Below, piece by piece: positions 13,241-22,960 of a stretch of DNA of 64,000 nt; the stretch's first letter is position 1; the number at the start of each line of letters is the position of its first letter. This DNA is from Viscum album. Taxonomy: Eukaryota; Streptophyta; Magnoliopsida; Santalales; Viscaceae. Location: positions 319,692,206-319,756,205 of the forward strand of contig OY728119.1 of assembly GCA_963277665.1 (NCBI GenBank). Reading direction: 5' to 3'. Below the pieces are notes generated by a model. It searched no databases. It saw nothing but the letters and a program-made list of their open reading frames with translations, and was not told the DNA's origin. A program made the position numbers and the translations under genes.

Positions 13241-14481
13241 ACCTCTTATGTAGCTTGACTCCAAACTCTTAAGTCGCTCAACTCCAAACACTTAAGTAGT
13301 TAGACTCTGAACTCTTAAGTAGTTTGACTTTGAAGTCTTTAGTTGATCGACTCCAAACTCTTTCTAGTTCGACTCTGAACTCTGCATGTTCAGATCACGA
13401 TCTCTGGTGAAACCAGACTCTGAATTCCTATAAAACAGAATCCGAACATTTCATAGCATAGACTCCGAATTTCATTTTTTGTTAGACTCCGAACTTTTGA
13501 CTTGCTTACACTCCGAAATATTGATTATCTTTTACTTACATATTCTTCATTTCAAAACGATGTCGTGCATTCAGTTTTACATGGTTTGTTATAAAATGAT
13601 GTCATCTATTTTGTTTCCAATTAACTGTTGGTTGAGTTACACGTGTATAGATCCCTCCAAATTTAATGGAAAATTTTACCATTAGAAGAGGGATCTGACC
13701 GTCGAAAATTTTCATATAAACATGAGCTCATTTCAAAGAGCTCAATAATAGATGGACAAGATGTTGATCGATCTAGAGACCACACGCTGTTAAGGTGATT
13801 TTTAGAGAGATAAGCTTTTCATACCTTGTACTTACTGAACCACTCATTCTGATTGCTTTTTGCGACTTCGAATGTTGGTGATTAAATTCGAGGACTTATG
13901 GGGATAGGAAGATAGAGGTGCCAACTACCTTGATGTTCGAAGGCTTCCTTGTTGAGGAAGACAATGGTTCCAACTACCTTGCGGTTGAGGGCTTACAGGG
14001 ATATCAAGGCAGAGATTCAAATCTTCGTATCGGGGGCTTACCTTGGTGTGGGTAAGACATAATTTCTTGAATGTATAAATCAAGGGTCCTTTATCCAAGG
14101 TTGTTGTATACCCTTATCTTTGTGTTAAAAGACTTATATTTTGTTACTTGTAGTTTGAAAACTTGTTTTTCCACTGCACTTTTGTATTGTAAAGATAGTA
14201 TAACTTTATTATATTTCCTTACACTTGTACTCTGATTAGTTTAGATTCTAAACGCTATAAGGTAGAATCTTATATTGTAAACCTTGGTTACAATTCTCTA
14301 GTTGGTGATTAGAGGTGTTGTAAATCTTCTAAGTTTAACTTCGTTAAACATAGATCTTTCCTTGTCTAAGGAAAGCATATTTATCTATAACCATCTTTAA
14401 TAGTTCCAAAGGAATTTTTAAATTGTAAAATTCACCCCCTCTTGTATATTGAGCATCTACATCATAATTGCGATCCTACAA
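13241..14481 (+). repeat. 5' LTR of the Sirevirus-like element, 5'-truncated
   Basis: Homologous to 20860-22341 over its full length, ending at gatcctaca in both copies. It lacks the first part of the 3' LTR (20572 to about 20870) and starts in the 23-bp tandem repeats, where the minus-strand LTR adjoins. It keeps a TATA box at 13715-13722 (catataaacatgagc) and an end followed by the primer site. Confidence 0.85.
13257..13398 (+). repeat. 23-bp tandem repeat in U3, about 6 units (5' LTR)
   Basis: Degenerate units of the form gactctgaactcttaagta + gttc. The same array in the 3' LTR has about 15 units. Confidence 0.85.
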
Positions 14482-14483
14482 TT

Positions 14484-14496
14484 AGCATCAGAGGCG
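14484..14496 (+). other. Primer-binding site of the Sirevirus-like element
   Basis: Sequence tagcatcagaggc starts two bases after the LTR end. It resembles the complement of initiator tRNA-Met (TGGTATCAGAGC), the usual primer site of plant copia elements, with small changes. Confidence 0.7.
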
Positions 14497-14561
14497 GTCT
14501 TTAAAATACTCGTACTCACGTATAAGTTTTTCTTGTTCTTTTCCATTGTTCTTCATCCTTA

Positions 14562-14700
14562 ATTCCGAACTTTGTCATTCTGAACCTTGTAATTCCGAAC
14601 ATTTTCATTCCGAAATTTGTCATTCCGAACATTATCATTCCGAACTTTTTCATTCTGAACTTTGTCATTCCGAACATTGTGGTTACGAATTGTATCAACT
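14562..14700 (+). repeat. 15-bp tandem repeat in the leader, about 9 units
   Basis: Units of the form cattccgaactttgt follow one another with a strict 15-base period. Because 15 is a multiple of 3, several frames on both strands stay open and give pentapeptide repeats (HSELC-type on plus, VRNDK-type on minus). These are by-products of the repeat rather than evidence of genes. It lies between the primer site and gag. Confidence 0.85.
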
Positions 14701-14703
14701 AAC

Positions 14704-15690
14704 ATGTTTGGTTTCCAAGATTTTATTAGAATGACAGGAGTCAATGTTGGATCTATTGACAATCTAAATCCTACAAGATCACCAATCTTTGATGGTAATG
14801 ACTATGAGTACTGGAGGGATCGAATGAAGACATTTGTTATTAATGCTGCAGTGCACAACTTTGTTATGCTTACTTGTGATTATAAAATTCATGATAAGGA
14901 AGGTAGAACTTTCACAAACCAGGAAAAGCAAGAGTATCAACTCAATTATAAGGTACGCAATATTTTACTTTGTTCAATGACTAGAAATATATATAGCCAA
15001 ATTAATTCTTGTAAAGTAGCTAATTGTATCTGGAAGAAGTTAGAGGTAACACACTTTGGCACTTATAATGTGATTGAAACTAGGAGAGCCATGCTTAGAG
15101 CTGAATACCATGGATTCAATTTTCCGTATGGTGAACCAATCTGCAAAGTTCAACAGAGATTTATGACTATAGTGAATAGCTTACAGGCTATGGGAGAAAA
15201 GGTGTTAGATGATGAAGCCCTTATGGATAAGATAATTGATATTATGCCCAATGAGTGGGAATCAAGGAGAACAGCTATAGATGAGAATAGGAAGGTCACT
15301 CAAATTTCTCTTGATGAATTATTTGAAACTATTCTCCAACATGAAACAAGAATGAAGAGAGATGTTGACAGCATCAAGAAGAAGAATGGGAATGGTACTG
15401 TTTCTTTTACATCAACATCAAATCATATGAAATCTAAGACTCCAGAGAGAGTAACCAGATCCATGTCTAAGATGATGGTTATTCAATCAGATTCTAGTGA
15501 AAGTGGAATCTATGAAAATGAGTTAGGAAATCTTGCTCGAAGGATGAACAAGATACCTAGCCAGAGAAATGTCAAATCCAAGTATATGAAAAAGGAAAGG
15601 AAAGATATGAAAGATGGAGAAGTCACTTGTTATGAATGCAAGAGAGGTGGACATATTAGACCAGATTTCCCTTCGCTCAAAAAGAAATAA
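14704..15690 (+). CDS. Copia Gag, capsid-type domain plus damaged zinc knuckle
   Basis: Gag forms the particle that packages element RNA. The frame is open to 15690. ATGs at 14704 and 14731 are both possible starts; I prefer one of these because the frame upstream of them is leader repeat. Near the N-terminus is SPIFDGNDYEYWRDRMKTF, the signature of the plant copia Gag (UBN2-like) domain, followed by CIWKKLEVTHFGT and LDELFETILQHETRMKR. The zinc knuckle reads CYECKRGGHIRPDF: the spacing fits CX2CX4HX4C, but the last Cys is Phe (codon 15667-15669), so zinc binding should be impaired. A stop follows soon after, while gag-like sequence continues downstream. Family call is firm. Confidence 0.85.
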   Translation: MFGFQDFIRMTGVNVGSIDNLNPTRSPIFDGNDYEYWRDRMKTFVINAAVHNFVMLTCDYKIHDKEGRTFTNQEKQEYQLNYKVRNILLCSMTRNIYSQINSCKVANCIWKKLEVTHFGTYNVIETRRAMLRAEYHGFNFPYGEPICKVQQRFMTIVNSLQAMGEKVLDDEALMDKIIDIMPNEWESRRTAIDENRKVTQISLDELFETILQHETRMKRDVDSIKKKNGNGTVSFTSTSNHMKSKTPERVTRSMSKMMVIQSDSSESGIYENELGNLARRMNKIPSQRNVKSKYMKKERKDMKDGEVTCYECKRGGHIRPDFPSLKKK

Positions 15691-16680
15691 AAGAATGAAA
15701 GGAATTCTGAGAGGAAAAGAAATAAGTACTACAAAACCAAAGCTAAGAAAGTTCTGAAAGCAAATGACACCTGGAGTGCAAGTGGTGGTGACTCTACAAA
15801 TGAATTTCTGATTATGAATCTTTAGGATAGAAGATTCTTGGCCTTATAGCTAGATTTCCAATTGAAAATTATTTTTTTATGGCCAAGGTACGAAATGTTG
15901 AATCATTGACCAATGTTTCTTTAAATCCTAATGATATAGGATATTATAACTCTTCTGAAGAATAATCCTCTTCTAATGAAGAAATTATGTTTCCTACATA
16001 TGAAGAGATTTCTAGGTTTGCTGAACTTCTTGAAATTGAGAATTCTAAACTCAATAAAAAACTTGATAAGGTAAACTCAAGGAATTATATTCTTACAAAA
16101 GAAATAACATATCTTTCTAAATATCTTTATACGAAAAATGCTGATTTTGTAAATATTTCAAAAAATCTTGAGGATCTAAGTTCTTAGAAGAAAAAACATT
16201 CTAAAGAGTTAGAAAAAGTAATTTCTAAGATAATTATCTTCGAGTCTAGCTCTTGTTCTAAATATAATGATATTGAAGATAATATCTTGGTTATAAAACT
16301 CATGTCGTAAATCTTTTTCTTAAAGAAGTGTTTATCAAACTTTACCCATGGTAAGGAAAATTTTGATAAAAATGTATTCTCAAATACAACCTTTGAGAAA
16401 CAAATCTGGATTTGGTTATAACTATGCAAAACCAATTTTTAGTAACAACTACTTTCTTCCATAATGTGCCCCATTTTGTACCAAGTGTCAATGTGGTGGT
16501 CACTGGTCAAAGAACTTTTATTTAAATAAAACCCAATCGTTAGGATTTCATAAGGCATAGTTTTCAAAGAAATTGTGGGTTCCTAAAATTTTGTTGTCTG
16601 GAAACCTCGGATCCAAGAAATTTTGGATTCCGAAAGTTTAATTCCTATTTTATTTTCAGGAAAATAGAGGAAGTACCAAC
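15691..16680 (+). pseudogene. Decayed C-terminal gag / gag-protease linker
   Basis: After the gag stop, Lys-rich text continues (KAKKVLKANDTW at about 15740). A frameshifted open piece at 15987-16187 is rich in Leu, Glu, Asn and Lys, reading like a coiled coil (EISRFAELLEIENSKLNKKL). From 16560 short pieces such as VWKPRIQEI resemble the linker that precedes protease in this group. Several stops break it. It was probably one frame with gag originally. Confidence 0.6.
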
Positions 16681-16689
16681 AACAATACA

Positions 16690-16887
16690 TGGTAAATGGA
16701 TAGTGGATGTTCCAGTCACATGACTGGTAACAAAATCTATTTTGAGAAGATTATCACAATGAAATGAGATATCATTCTTCAGTTTATCAGAACGCAAGAT
16801 CAACTTGCTAATATTTTCACAATGTCATTACCCTATGATAGATTTAAATACATTAAACAAAAGTTAGGAATGATAACCGCAAGGTAA
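16690..16887 (+). pseudogene. Protease start fused in phase to the RNase H end (pol deletion scar)
   Basis: The protease active-site segment MDSGCSSHMTG (catalytic Asp codon 16699-16701) is preceded by a TAA where the family has an aromatic residue. About 20 codons later, after one TGA, the text turns in the same frame into LQFIRTQDQLANIFTMSL and PYDRFKYIKQKLGMI, the C-terminal end of copia RNase H, with a stop at 16885. Normally protease remainder, integrase, RT and most of RNase H (over 3 kb) lie between. The junction is near 16740-16768. This shows an internal deletion, not an assembly of separate elements, because the element resumes in the right order. Confidence 0.8.
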
Positions 16888-17558
16888 TCATTCTTCATTA
16901 ACATCTTGTGGAAAAATTCTCCTAACAGTGATAAACACCTTTTCATAGGGGGAGTACATTTGAATGTTAGTGTAACTATTTTTTTTCGAAATCTGTTTTT
17001 CAAAAATTAATATAACTAAATATTCCGTAGTTAGTTTTTCAAACCTTTTGGAACTGATGTTTTTGGAATGGAAATTTCTGAAACTATAATTTCCGAAATG
17101 GGAATTTCCGGAACTGAAATTTTCAGGATTGAAATTCTCAAAATAAGAACTTTAGGAATGGTGTTTATTTTCTATACTGGGACTTCCAGAATCGAGAATT
17201 TTGGACTGGAGTTTTCGTAATGAGATTTTCGTACTGGAACTTTCGTAATGAAATTGAATTTAAATTTCATTTTCTATAAGAACAATTTTACCAATTAATG
17301 AACAATTTTCTAGCCAATCCTAGAGTTATATTTTCTTTACTTATAGTTTTGTAATCATATTTTTCTTGCTGGTATTTTTTCTATGTTTTTTAAAAGATAA
17401 GATTCTAGTTTTCTTCAAATCGGATTATTTTCTTTAAAATCCTCAAAAGATCAGAGCCATGTTTTTCTTGCGGGATTGTTCTCAACCATCAGATTAGGTC
17501 AATGCTTTTTCAACCATTAGATGGCTTTTGGAAGACTAATGGTCACATCCATTGCCTA
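16888..17558 (+). other. Spacer between pol end and envelope-like gene
   Basis: Contains a polypurine-like word (ataggggga) at 16946-16953, a degenerate 17-20-bp minisatellite (17045-17265) and, at the end, the TATA box of the next gene. No coding frame is seen. Confidence 0.6.
17045..17265 (+). repeat. Degenerate minisatellite of ggaact-gaaattttc type
   Basis: Roughly a dozen irregular units built on words such as tttccgaaatggg, tttccggaactg and tttcgtactggaac. The period varies from about 15 to 20 bases. Confidence 0.55.
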
Positions 17559-17566
17559 TATAAAGG
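17559..17566 (+). promoter_or_regulatory. Internal TATA box upstream of the envelope-like gene
   Basis: Sequence gcctatataaaggggacccc is a textbook plant TATA context. The ATG at 17692 lies 126 bases downstream after a pyrimidine-rich leader (ctgcttctcttctt). It is inside the element, well away from either LTR, which suggests a separate transcript for the downstream gene. Confidence 0.55.
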
Positions 17567-17691
17567 GGACCCCAAGACTCGCCCCACATCGGGTTTTCAA
17601 GCTTTTTCGTCTCGAATCCCTGCTTCTCTTCTTAATGCCAGTTCCAAAATTTGAAAATCCGTTCTGAATCTTTCAGATTTCTTCACTCCAA

Positions 17692-20117
17692 ATGTCTGAT
17701 GAAGAAACATCTCAATATATGTCAAATGTGAAACCAATCTCTATGTGGTAAGTCTTTAGAGAAAGTTAGTTCATCAGAACTTCTATATGTTTGATTCCCA
17801 TATTTCCAAGAATAGAAAGCTGAATGGATGGGAAGATTTCTGCATTGCAAAGTCAGATAAATAAGATATGGTTTATACTGATTTGCTGACCGAGTTTTAC
17901 GGGTCTGTTTCCTTCCTGATGGTATATGGAAGAGAGTGGTTTTATTTCAAGTCTAATGGGATGACTTATAAGCTTTCTTACACCAAGTCCACGAGCTTGG
18001 TTGCTTTGTCATATGAAGGAGAAGCTGAATTCTACTCACACAAACTTCCCGATGTGCAAGGAAGTTTCAACAAGGAGAAGGCACTGATGTTTCTTTGGCT
18101 TAAGGATGATTCAACTATCAAGATTTCTCGTCTCACTCTGAACAATAGAATTCTTCATCTTTAGGTCCAAGGATTTCTGGTTCCAAGAAGAGGTGATACA
18201 GAAAATATGAAGAAAAGTGATATATATATCTTAGATTATTTGGTAAATCTAAGAAAGATAAGTCTAATGAGGAATGTCTTGGTTACGATCATGAATATCA
18301 AAGAAGGAAATTTGAGAGCTAAGATTATCATGTTTCCTGTCTTACTATCTAAGCTGATAGTTCGATGTTTAGAATCTTTCAAGGTTGCTTGCAAGTCAAA
18401 AGTTTGGAATTTTAAGCATATGCTAGTCAGTGATGATACCCTCAAGTGGATGAAGAGGGGTTTTTCTAGTGAATCTGAAGAATTTTACCCTCTGTCTGTG
18501 GAAGAGGTTAAAGCAGCTCAGAAAGAATCACAGAATCCAGAACCATCCAAAAAGCAAAGGAGGAATAGAAAGGTTAATGAAGTTGTTAGTGATGAAGAAA
18601 ATCCCCAGGTTAAAGAAACTCAGTCTGCTCCCCCCATGCCGAAGAAGCAGAAAACATATACAGATGAAGTGGCAGCCATGTGGAGGGAAGATAAAGAAAA
18701 TTGAAAGGAAGGGGATCCACATTTCAGATTGGACCCTGCAGTGGCTAAAGCCTTAAAATAAAAATCCGCTGAGGAGATAGAGAAACAAGCGATGGAAAAG
18801 AAAGTGAAAAAGAAAATCCCTGAAGCTGAAGTGGTCCAATCTTTACTGAAAGATACAGAGTTGCCTTCCGGAATGCTTCCCGTTCCGAAAACATTTGGTG
18901 TTGAACCTTCATTACCAGAAACTCCAGCCATGAACTATGTCACTCTGTAATAGGACAAGGGTAAAGAAGTAGTTGAAGAGGCTGAAAAAGAAGTAGCTCA
19001 AGAAGGTGAGTAAGTAGAGTAAGAAGTTGTAGAAGAAGAAGAAGAATAAGAGGAAAGTGAAGATTTGGATACCCTAATCAAGCATGTACAAGACTATAAA
19101 GATAAGGCTGAATCTACAAAGTTAGTATCTCCAGGAAAGACATATCAGGAATCCGGTAAGAATGATGATAAGAAACATCAAGAAGAGGAAGATGAAAATG
19201 TCTTGTGTGATGAGGAACAATTCTATGTGAGGAATTTCCTTGAGGAAGGAAAAGAAAAACAGAATACTGATGAAGAACAAATTATCCAAATGTCTGAATC
19301 CAAGGAAGTATCCCTTAATAAAGATCCTATTCCAAGAGCTGATAAGGGGAAGCAAACTCTCATGGAGACAACTATAAAAGATGTCATCAGGAGGAAAGAA
19401 GTATGTGGCACCTCTAGAAGAATGTTTGTGCAAGGTGAAGAAGATCAGTCTCCAAGCAATGTTTCTGATTCAGAATCATCATCTCATGGGCATGATTTTG
19501 TGGTTAAATCTCTAAGGAATTTGGTGGGCACTATTACAATTTATCCAATGATAGATTTGAGATGCTAGATGTTGCAATAGAGTATGAATCGGAAATCGGA
19601 TTCTTTATCCATGGTCATGGATAAGTTTGTGAAGTTGGAAGCTAAACATAAAAGTTTTCTTATCGATTATGATGTGCATAAGAAGTCCTGTAGTAAGGTA
19701 ACTAAGTGTCCTACGAGAGTTGATGAAGATTTAGTTCACTTTGAGAATTTTCAAGCTGAAGTTCAAAATTATTTTGAAATGGAGGATAAAAAGGTTAATG
19801 AGATTTACGAGAAGTTGACCTAGGAGAAAAATTCTCGGAATCAACAGGTCAGGGATCTGAATGGGAAGCTTGACTTAGTATCTCAGAATTAGAAAACTAA
19901 AAGAGATTTCCGGATTGAGTTTCAGCAGAAGATGGAAAAGCAAGATGAGATAATAAATTTGCAGAAAGAAGCCTCAAAGGCTTAAGCAGAAGCTTTAAAA
20001 GTCCAAGAAGAAAAGTTAAAAGACTTGGAGAGGCAACATGAGGAAGGCCAAAGAGACTTGAAGAAAATCCAAAACTTGTTAAAAAAGCTCATTCCGAAGG
20101 AAAAGAAAGGAAAATGA
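17692..20117 (+). pseudogene. Envelope-like gene of a Sirevirus (putative plant transposon protein domain plus coiled coil)
   Basis: After the ATG at 17692 a frameshift leads into one frame that runs from about 17770 to the stop at 20115-20117, with about ten in-frame stops but apparently no further frameshift. The N-terminal half (DLLTEFYGSVSF, FLVPRRGDTENM, IYILDYLVNLRKISL) resembles the putative plant transposon protein domain found in envelope-like proteins of Sireviruses. The middle is rich in Glu, Lys and Ser with basic patches (KKQRRNRK). The C-terminus (from about 19840) is a strong heptad-like coiled coil. I see no convincing signal peptide or membrane segment. Position after pol and before the polypurine tracts fits Sirevirus layout. 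The function of these proteins is not settled; damaged here. Confidence 0.7.
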
Positions 20118-20339
20118 ACCCACTCCGTCTTTTGTTGTAATTGTCTTTCTTTGAAAAATTTTCCAACTCTAATGAAATGATTATGTTGTTGGTTCTATCT
20201 TGTCATATACTAATGTTTCAGGTACAATATTTTTTTTCCATTCCCTTCAATTATTTTTGAAAATCACAAAGGGTTAGAAGGAAAAAGAACTACTCCTAAG
20301 GTGGATAAATGAAAATTTATATGAGAAATATTCTTAATG

Positions 20340-20570
20340 AAAGGGGGAGTTTCCCACTACAAAGTTTTTCATTATTAAAATAATGAAAACTCCACTCCGG
20401 AATCTCAGAATTCAATCCTCACAGTTTCAATCCATAAGGGGGAGTTAGTTGTATTCATTTTCATCCATGAATAAAGGGAGATAAGTTTTTATTTCAAAGC
20501 CTAATGAAAATTTTCAATATCCTTATATTCATTTTAGAAAGGATGTTTGTGCTTTCTAAAAAGGGGGAGA
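20340..20570 (+). other. Cluster of polypurine tracts before the 3' LTR
   Basis: Purine runs at 20340-20349 (aaagggggag), 20436-20444, 20473-20481 and 20561-20570 (aagggggaga); the last touches the LTR start. Several polypurine tracts upstream of the 3' LTR are a known feature of Sireviruses. Confidence 0.75.
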
Positions 20571-20571
20571 T

Positions 20572-22341
20572 TGTTGAGTAAATAAGGTTTTCCTTAAGAC
20601 TTTTCTATTCCTTCTTGTTTTGAAAATCACAAACACCATATAATTTAGGAAATATAAATTTTACCTTCATAAGGAAAAGTTACGTCTTTAAGGAAAGTTA
20701 CCCTAATCCAAATTTTCTTATACATAAAAATATTTTTCCTTAGTATAAAAACCAGATTCATTCCCAAAATTCCAATAGTCATATAATGTAAAAATTTAGA
20801 GTATTCTGTTTTTAGGATCCGAATTCTAGATGTGAACTGTAATAATGTTCCAATCCGAATTCCGGACTCCAAACTTTTATGAGGTCGACTCTGAACCCTT
20901 ATGAAGTTCAACTCTAAACTCTTAAGCAGTTCGACTCCAAACTCTTAAGCGGTTCGACTCCGAAATCTTATGTCATTTGACTCCGAACACTTAAGTAGTT
21001 TGACTCTGAACTCTTAAGTAGTTCGACTCTGAACTCTTAAGTAGTTAGACTCCGAACTCTTAAGTAGTTCAACTCCGAACTCTTATGTAGATCGACTCCG
21101 AACTCTTAAGAAGGTAGAATCTGAACTATTAAATAGATCGACTCTGAACACTTAAGTATCTCAACTCCAAACTCTTATGTAGAACGACTCTAAACTCTTA
21201 TGTAGATCGATGCCGAACTCTTACTGGTTTAATTTTAAACTCTGCAAGTTCAGATCTTGATCTCTGGCGAAACAATACTCTGAATTCTTATAAAATAGAA
21301 TCTGAACATTTCTTAACATAGACTCCGAATTTCATTTTTGTTTAGACTCCGAACATTTGACTTTCATACACTCTAAAATATTGATTAGATTTTACTTAAA
21401 TATGTTTCATTTAAAAATGATGTCGTGCATTCCGTTTTACATGGTTTGTTATAAAATGATGTCATCTATTCTGTTTCTAATTAACCGTTGGTTGAGTTAC
21501 ACGTGTACAGGTCCCTCTGAATTTCATTGAAAATTTGACCATTGTAAGAGGGAGCCAACCGTTGGAAAATTTCCTATAAATTGGAGCTCATTTGAAAGAG
21601 CACAATAATAGTGGGACAAGAAGTTGATCTTTCTAGAGACCACATACTGTTAAGGTGATTTCTAGAGAGAGAATATTTTTATGCCTTGTGCGTACTGAAC
21701 CGCTCGTTTAGATTACTTCGTGCAACTCCAAATGTTAGTGATTACATTCGAGGACTTCTAGGGATAGGAAGACAGAGGTGTCGACTACCTAGAAGTTCGA
21801 GGGATTCCATGCTGAGTAAGATATAGGTTCCAACAACCTTGAGGTAGAGGGGTTGTGAGGATAACAATACAGAGATTACGATCTTCGTATCGAGAGCTTA
21901 CCCTGCTATGGGTAAGACGGACTTGCGTGAAAGTATAAATCAAGGGACCTTTATCCAAAGTTGTTGGATACCCTTCTTTTTCGGTTAAAAGACTTATATT
22001 TTGTTACTTTTAGTTTTACGACTTATTTTTTCTCTTTACTTTTGTATTTTAAGGAAAGTATAACCTTCTTATATTTCCATACACTTTTACTATGATTAGT
22101 TTAGATTCTATACGCTATAAGGTAGAATCATATATTGCAGACCTTGGTTCCAATTCTCCTGTCGGTTATTAGTGGTGTTGTGAATCTGCTTACTTTAACT
22201 TCATTAAACTTATATCATTCCTTGTGTAAGATAAAAATAGTTATATGCAACCATGTTTAAAAGATCCAAAGGAATTTTTAATGTGTACAATTCACCCCCC
22301 TCTTGTATATTGAGCATCTACATAATAATTTCGATCCTACA
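20572..22341 (+). repeat. 3' LTR of the Sirevirus-like element
   Basis: Starts with TGTTGAGTAA right after the polypurine tract and ends at gatcctaca, 1770 bp. From about 20870 on it matches the 5' LTR. A TATA box lies at 21575-21582 (cctataaattgg). The minus-strand open frame at 20645-20911 overlaps U3 and is taken as chance. Confidence 0.85.
20887..21240 (+). repeat. 23-bp tandem repeat in U3, about 15 units (3' LTR)
   Basis: Units begin at regular 23-base steps (for example 21002 and 21025) with the form gactctgaactcttaagta + gttc. Some units are nearly identical, so part of the array expanded fairly recently. Confidence 0.9.
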
Positions 22342-22960
22342 ATCCCTCCAACGGATGAAACTCTCTGATCTTCCTCCATGTAGTTTATGATAAGCCTATA
22401 TTCTTATCCACGAAACATAAAACAAATGACCTATGCCTTGTTCAACTTGAGATGCCGAAAACAAATTGGTAGAAATTCATATAGATAAGATACCCAATGA
22501 TCGACGTGAGATTCTTATATTTCCTTCCCCAATATTCCTCCATGATATTCCCTCTGATGAGGAAGATATAGATGACTAATGTTCTCTCATCAAAACATTC
22601 TAGAATGATGCCCAACATGACAACTCGCATATACTATGGTTTATTTCCTATCATGACTCATAGAGATTTCCAAATAGAGGTGAAATAATTTAATGTCATC
22701 CAAAAATAGAAGGAAAGATGATTGACATTCACAAACCATGTCTTAATCTATGATGGATACCTAGACCAGATGATGAATTCCAAAGAGGAATCCCTGGAAA
22801 GAGGAGCCGACATTTAATTTCCCATTTTGATTAAGGGGAAGACATCACTAGAAAGTGATTATTTAATCCTATATTTGGAAAGTGGGAATGTGGGATAAAA
22901 TGTATCTATAAGAATCATATAAATGTGTGAGGTAACCATTCCTCAACAATAGAGTTAAAA
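22342..22960 (-). pseudogene. Faint minus-strand coding relic, possibly LINE reverse transcriptase
   Basis: The base mix is richer in C and G than the DNA that follows. Minus-strand frames give stretches such as LLFLDDIKLF and SHVDHWVSYLYEFL that recall the FADD box and downstream thumb region of plant L1-type RT, but stops and frameshifts are frequent and the likeness is weak. It could instead be a relic of another element. Confidence 0.25.

Larger units (their letters stand above)
13241..22341 (+). mobile_element. Sirevirus-like Ty1/copia retrotransposon with large internal pol deletion
   Basis: Two related direct repeats bound it: 13241-14481 (truncated) and 20572-22341 (complete). Between them lie a primer site, gag with a CCHC-type motif, a protease start fused to the RNase H end, an envelope-like gene, several polypurine tracts and the 3' LTR. 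The downstream envelope-like gene and repeated polypurine tracts are known traits of the Sirevirus group. Over about 215 aligned LTR bases I counted roughly 25 differences by eye, so the insertion is old. Integrase, RT and most of RNase H are missing, so it could move only with help from another element, if at all. Confidence 0.8.

Noticed and set aside
13240..13500. CRISPR-like regularly spaced repeats
   Set aside because: The 23-bp units are contiguous with no unique spacers and sit in a plant LTR.
14516..14762. Overlapping open frames on both strands with pentapeptide repeats
   Set aside because: They are forced by a 15-bp tandem repeat whose period is a multiple of three; no start context or conserved protein is evident.
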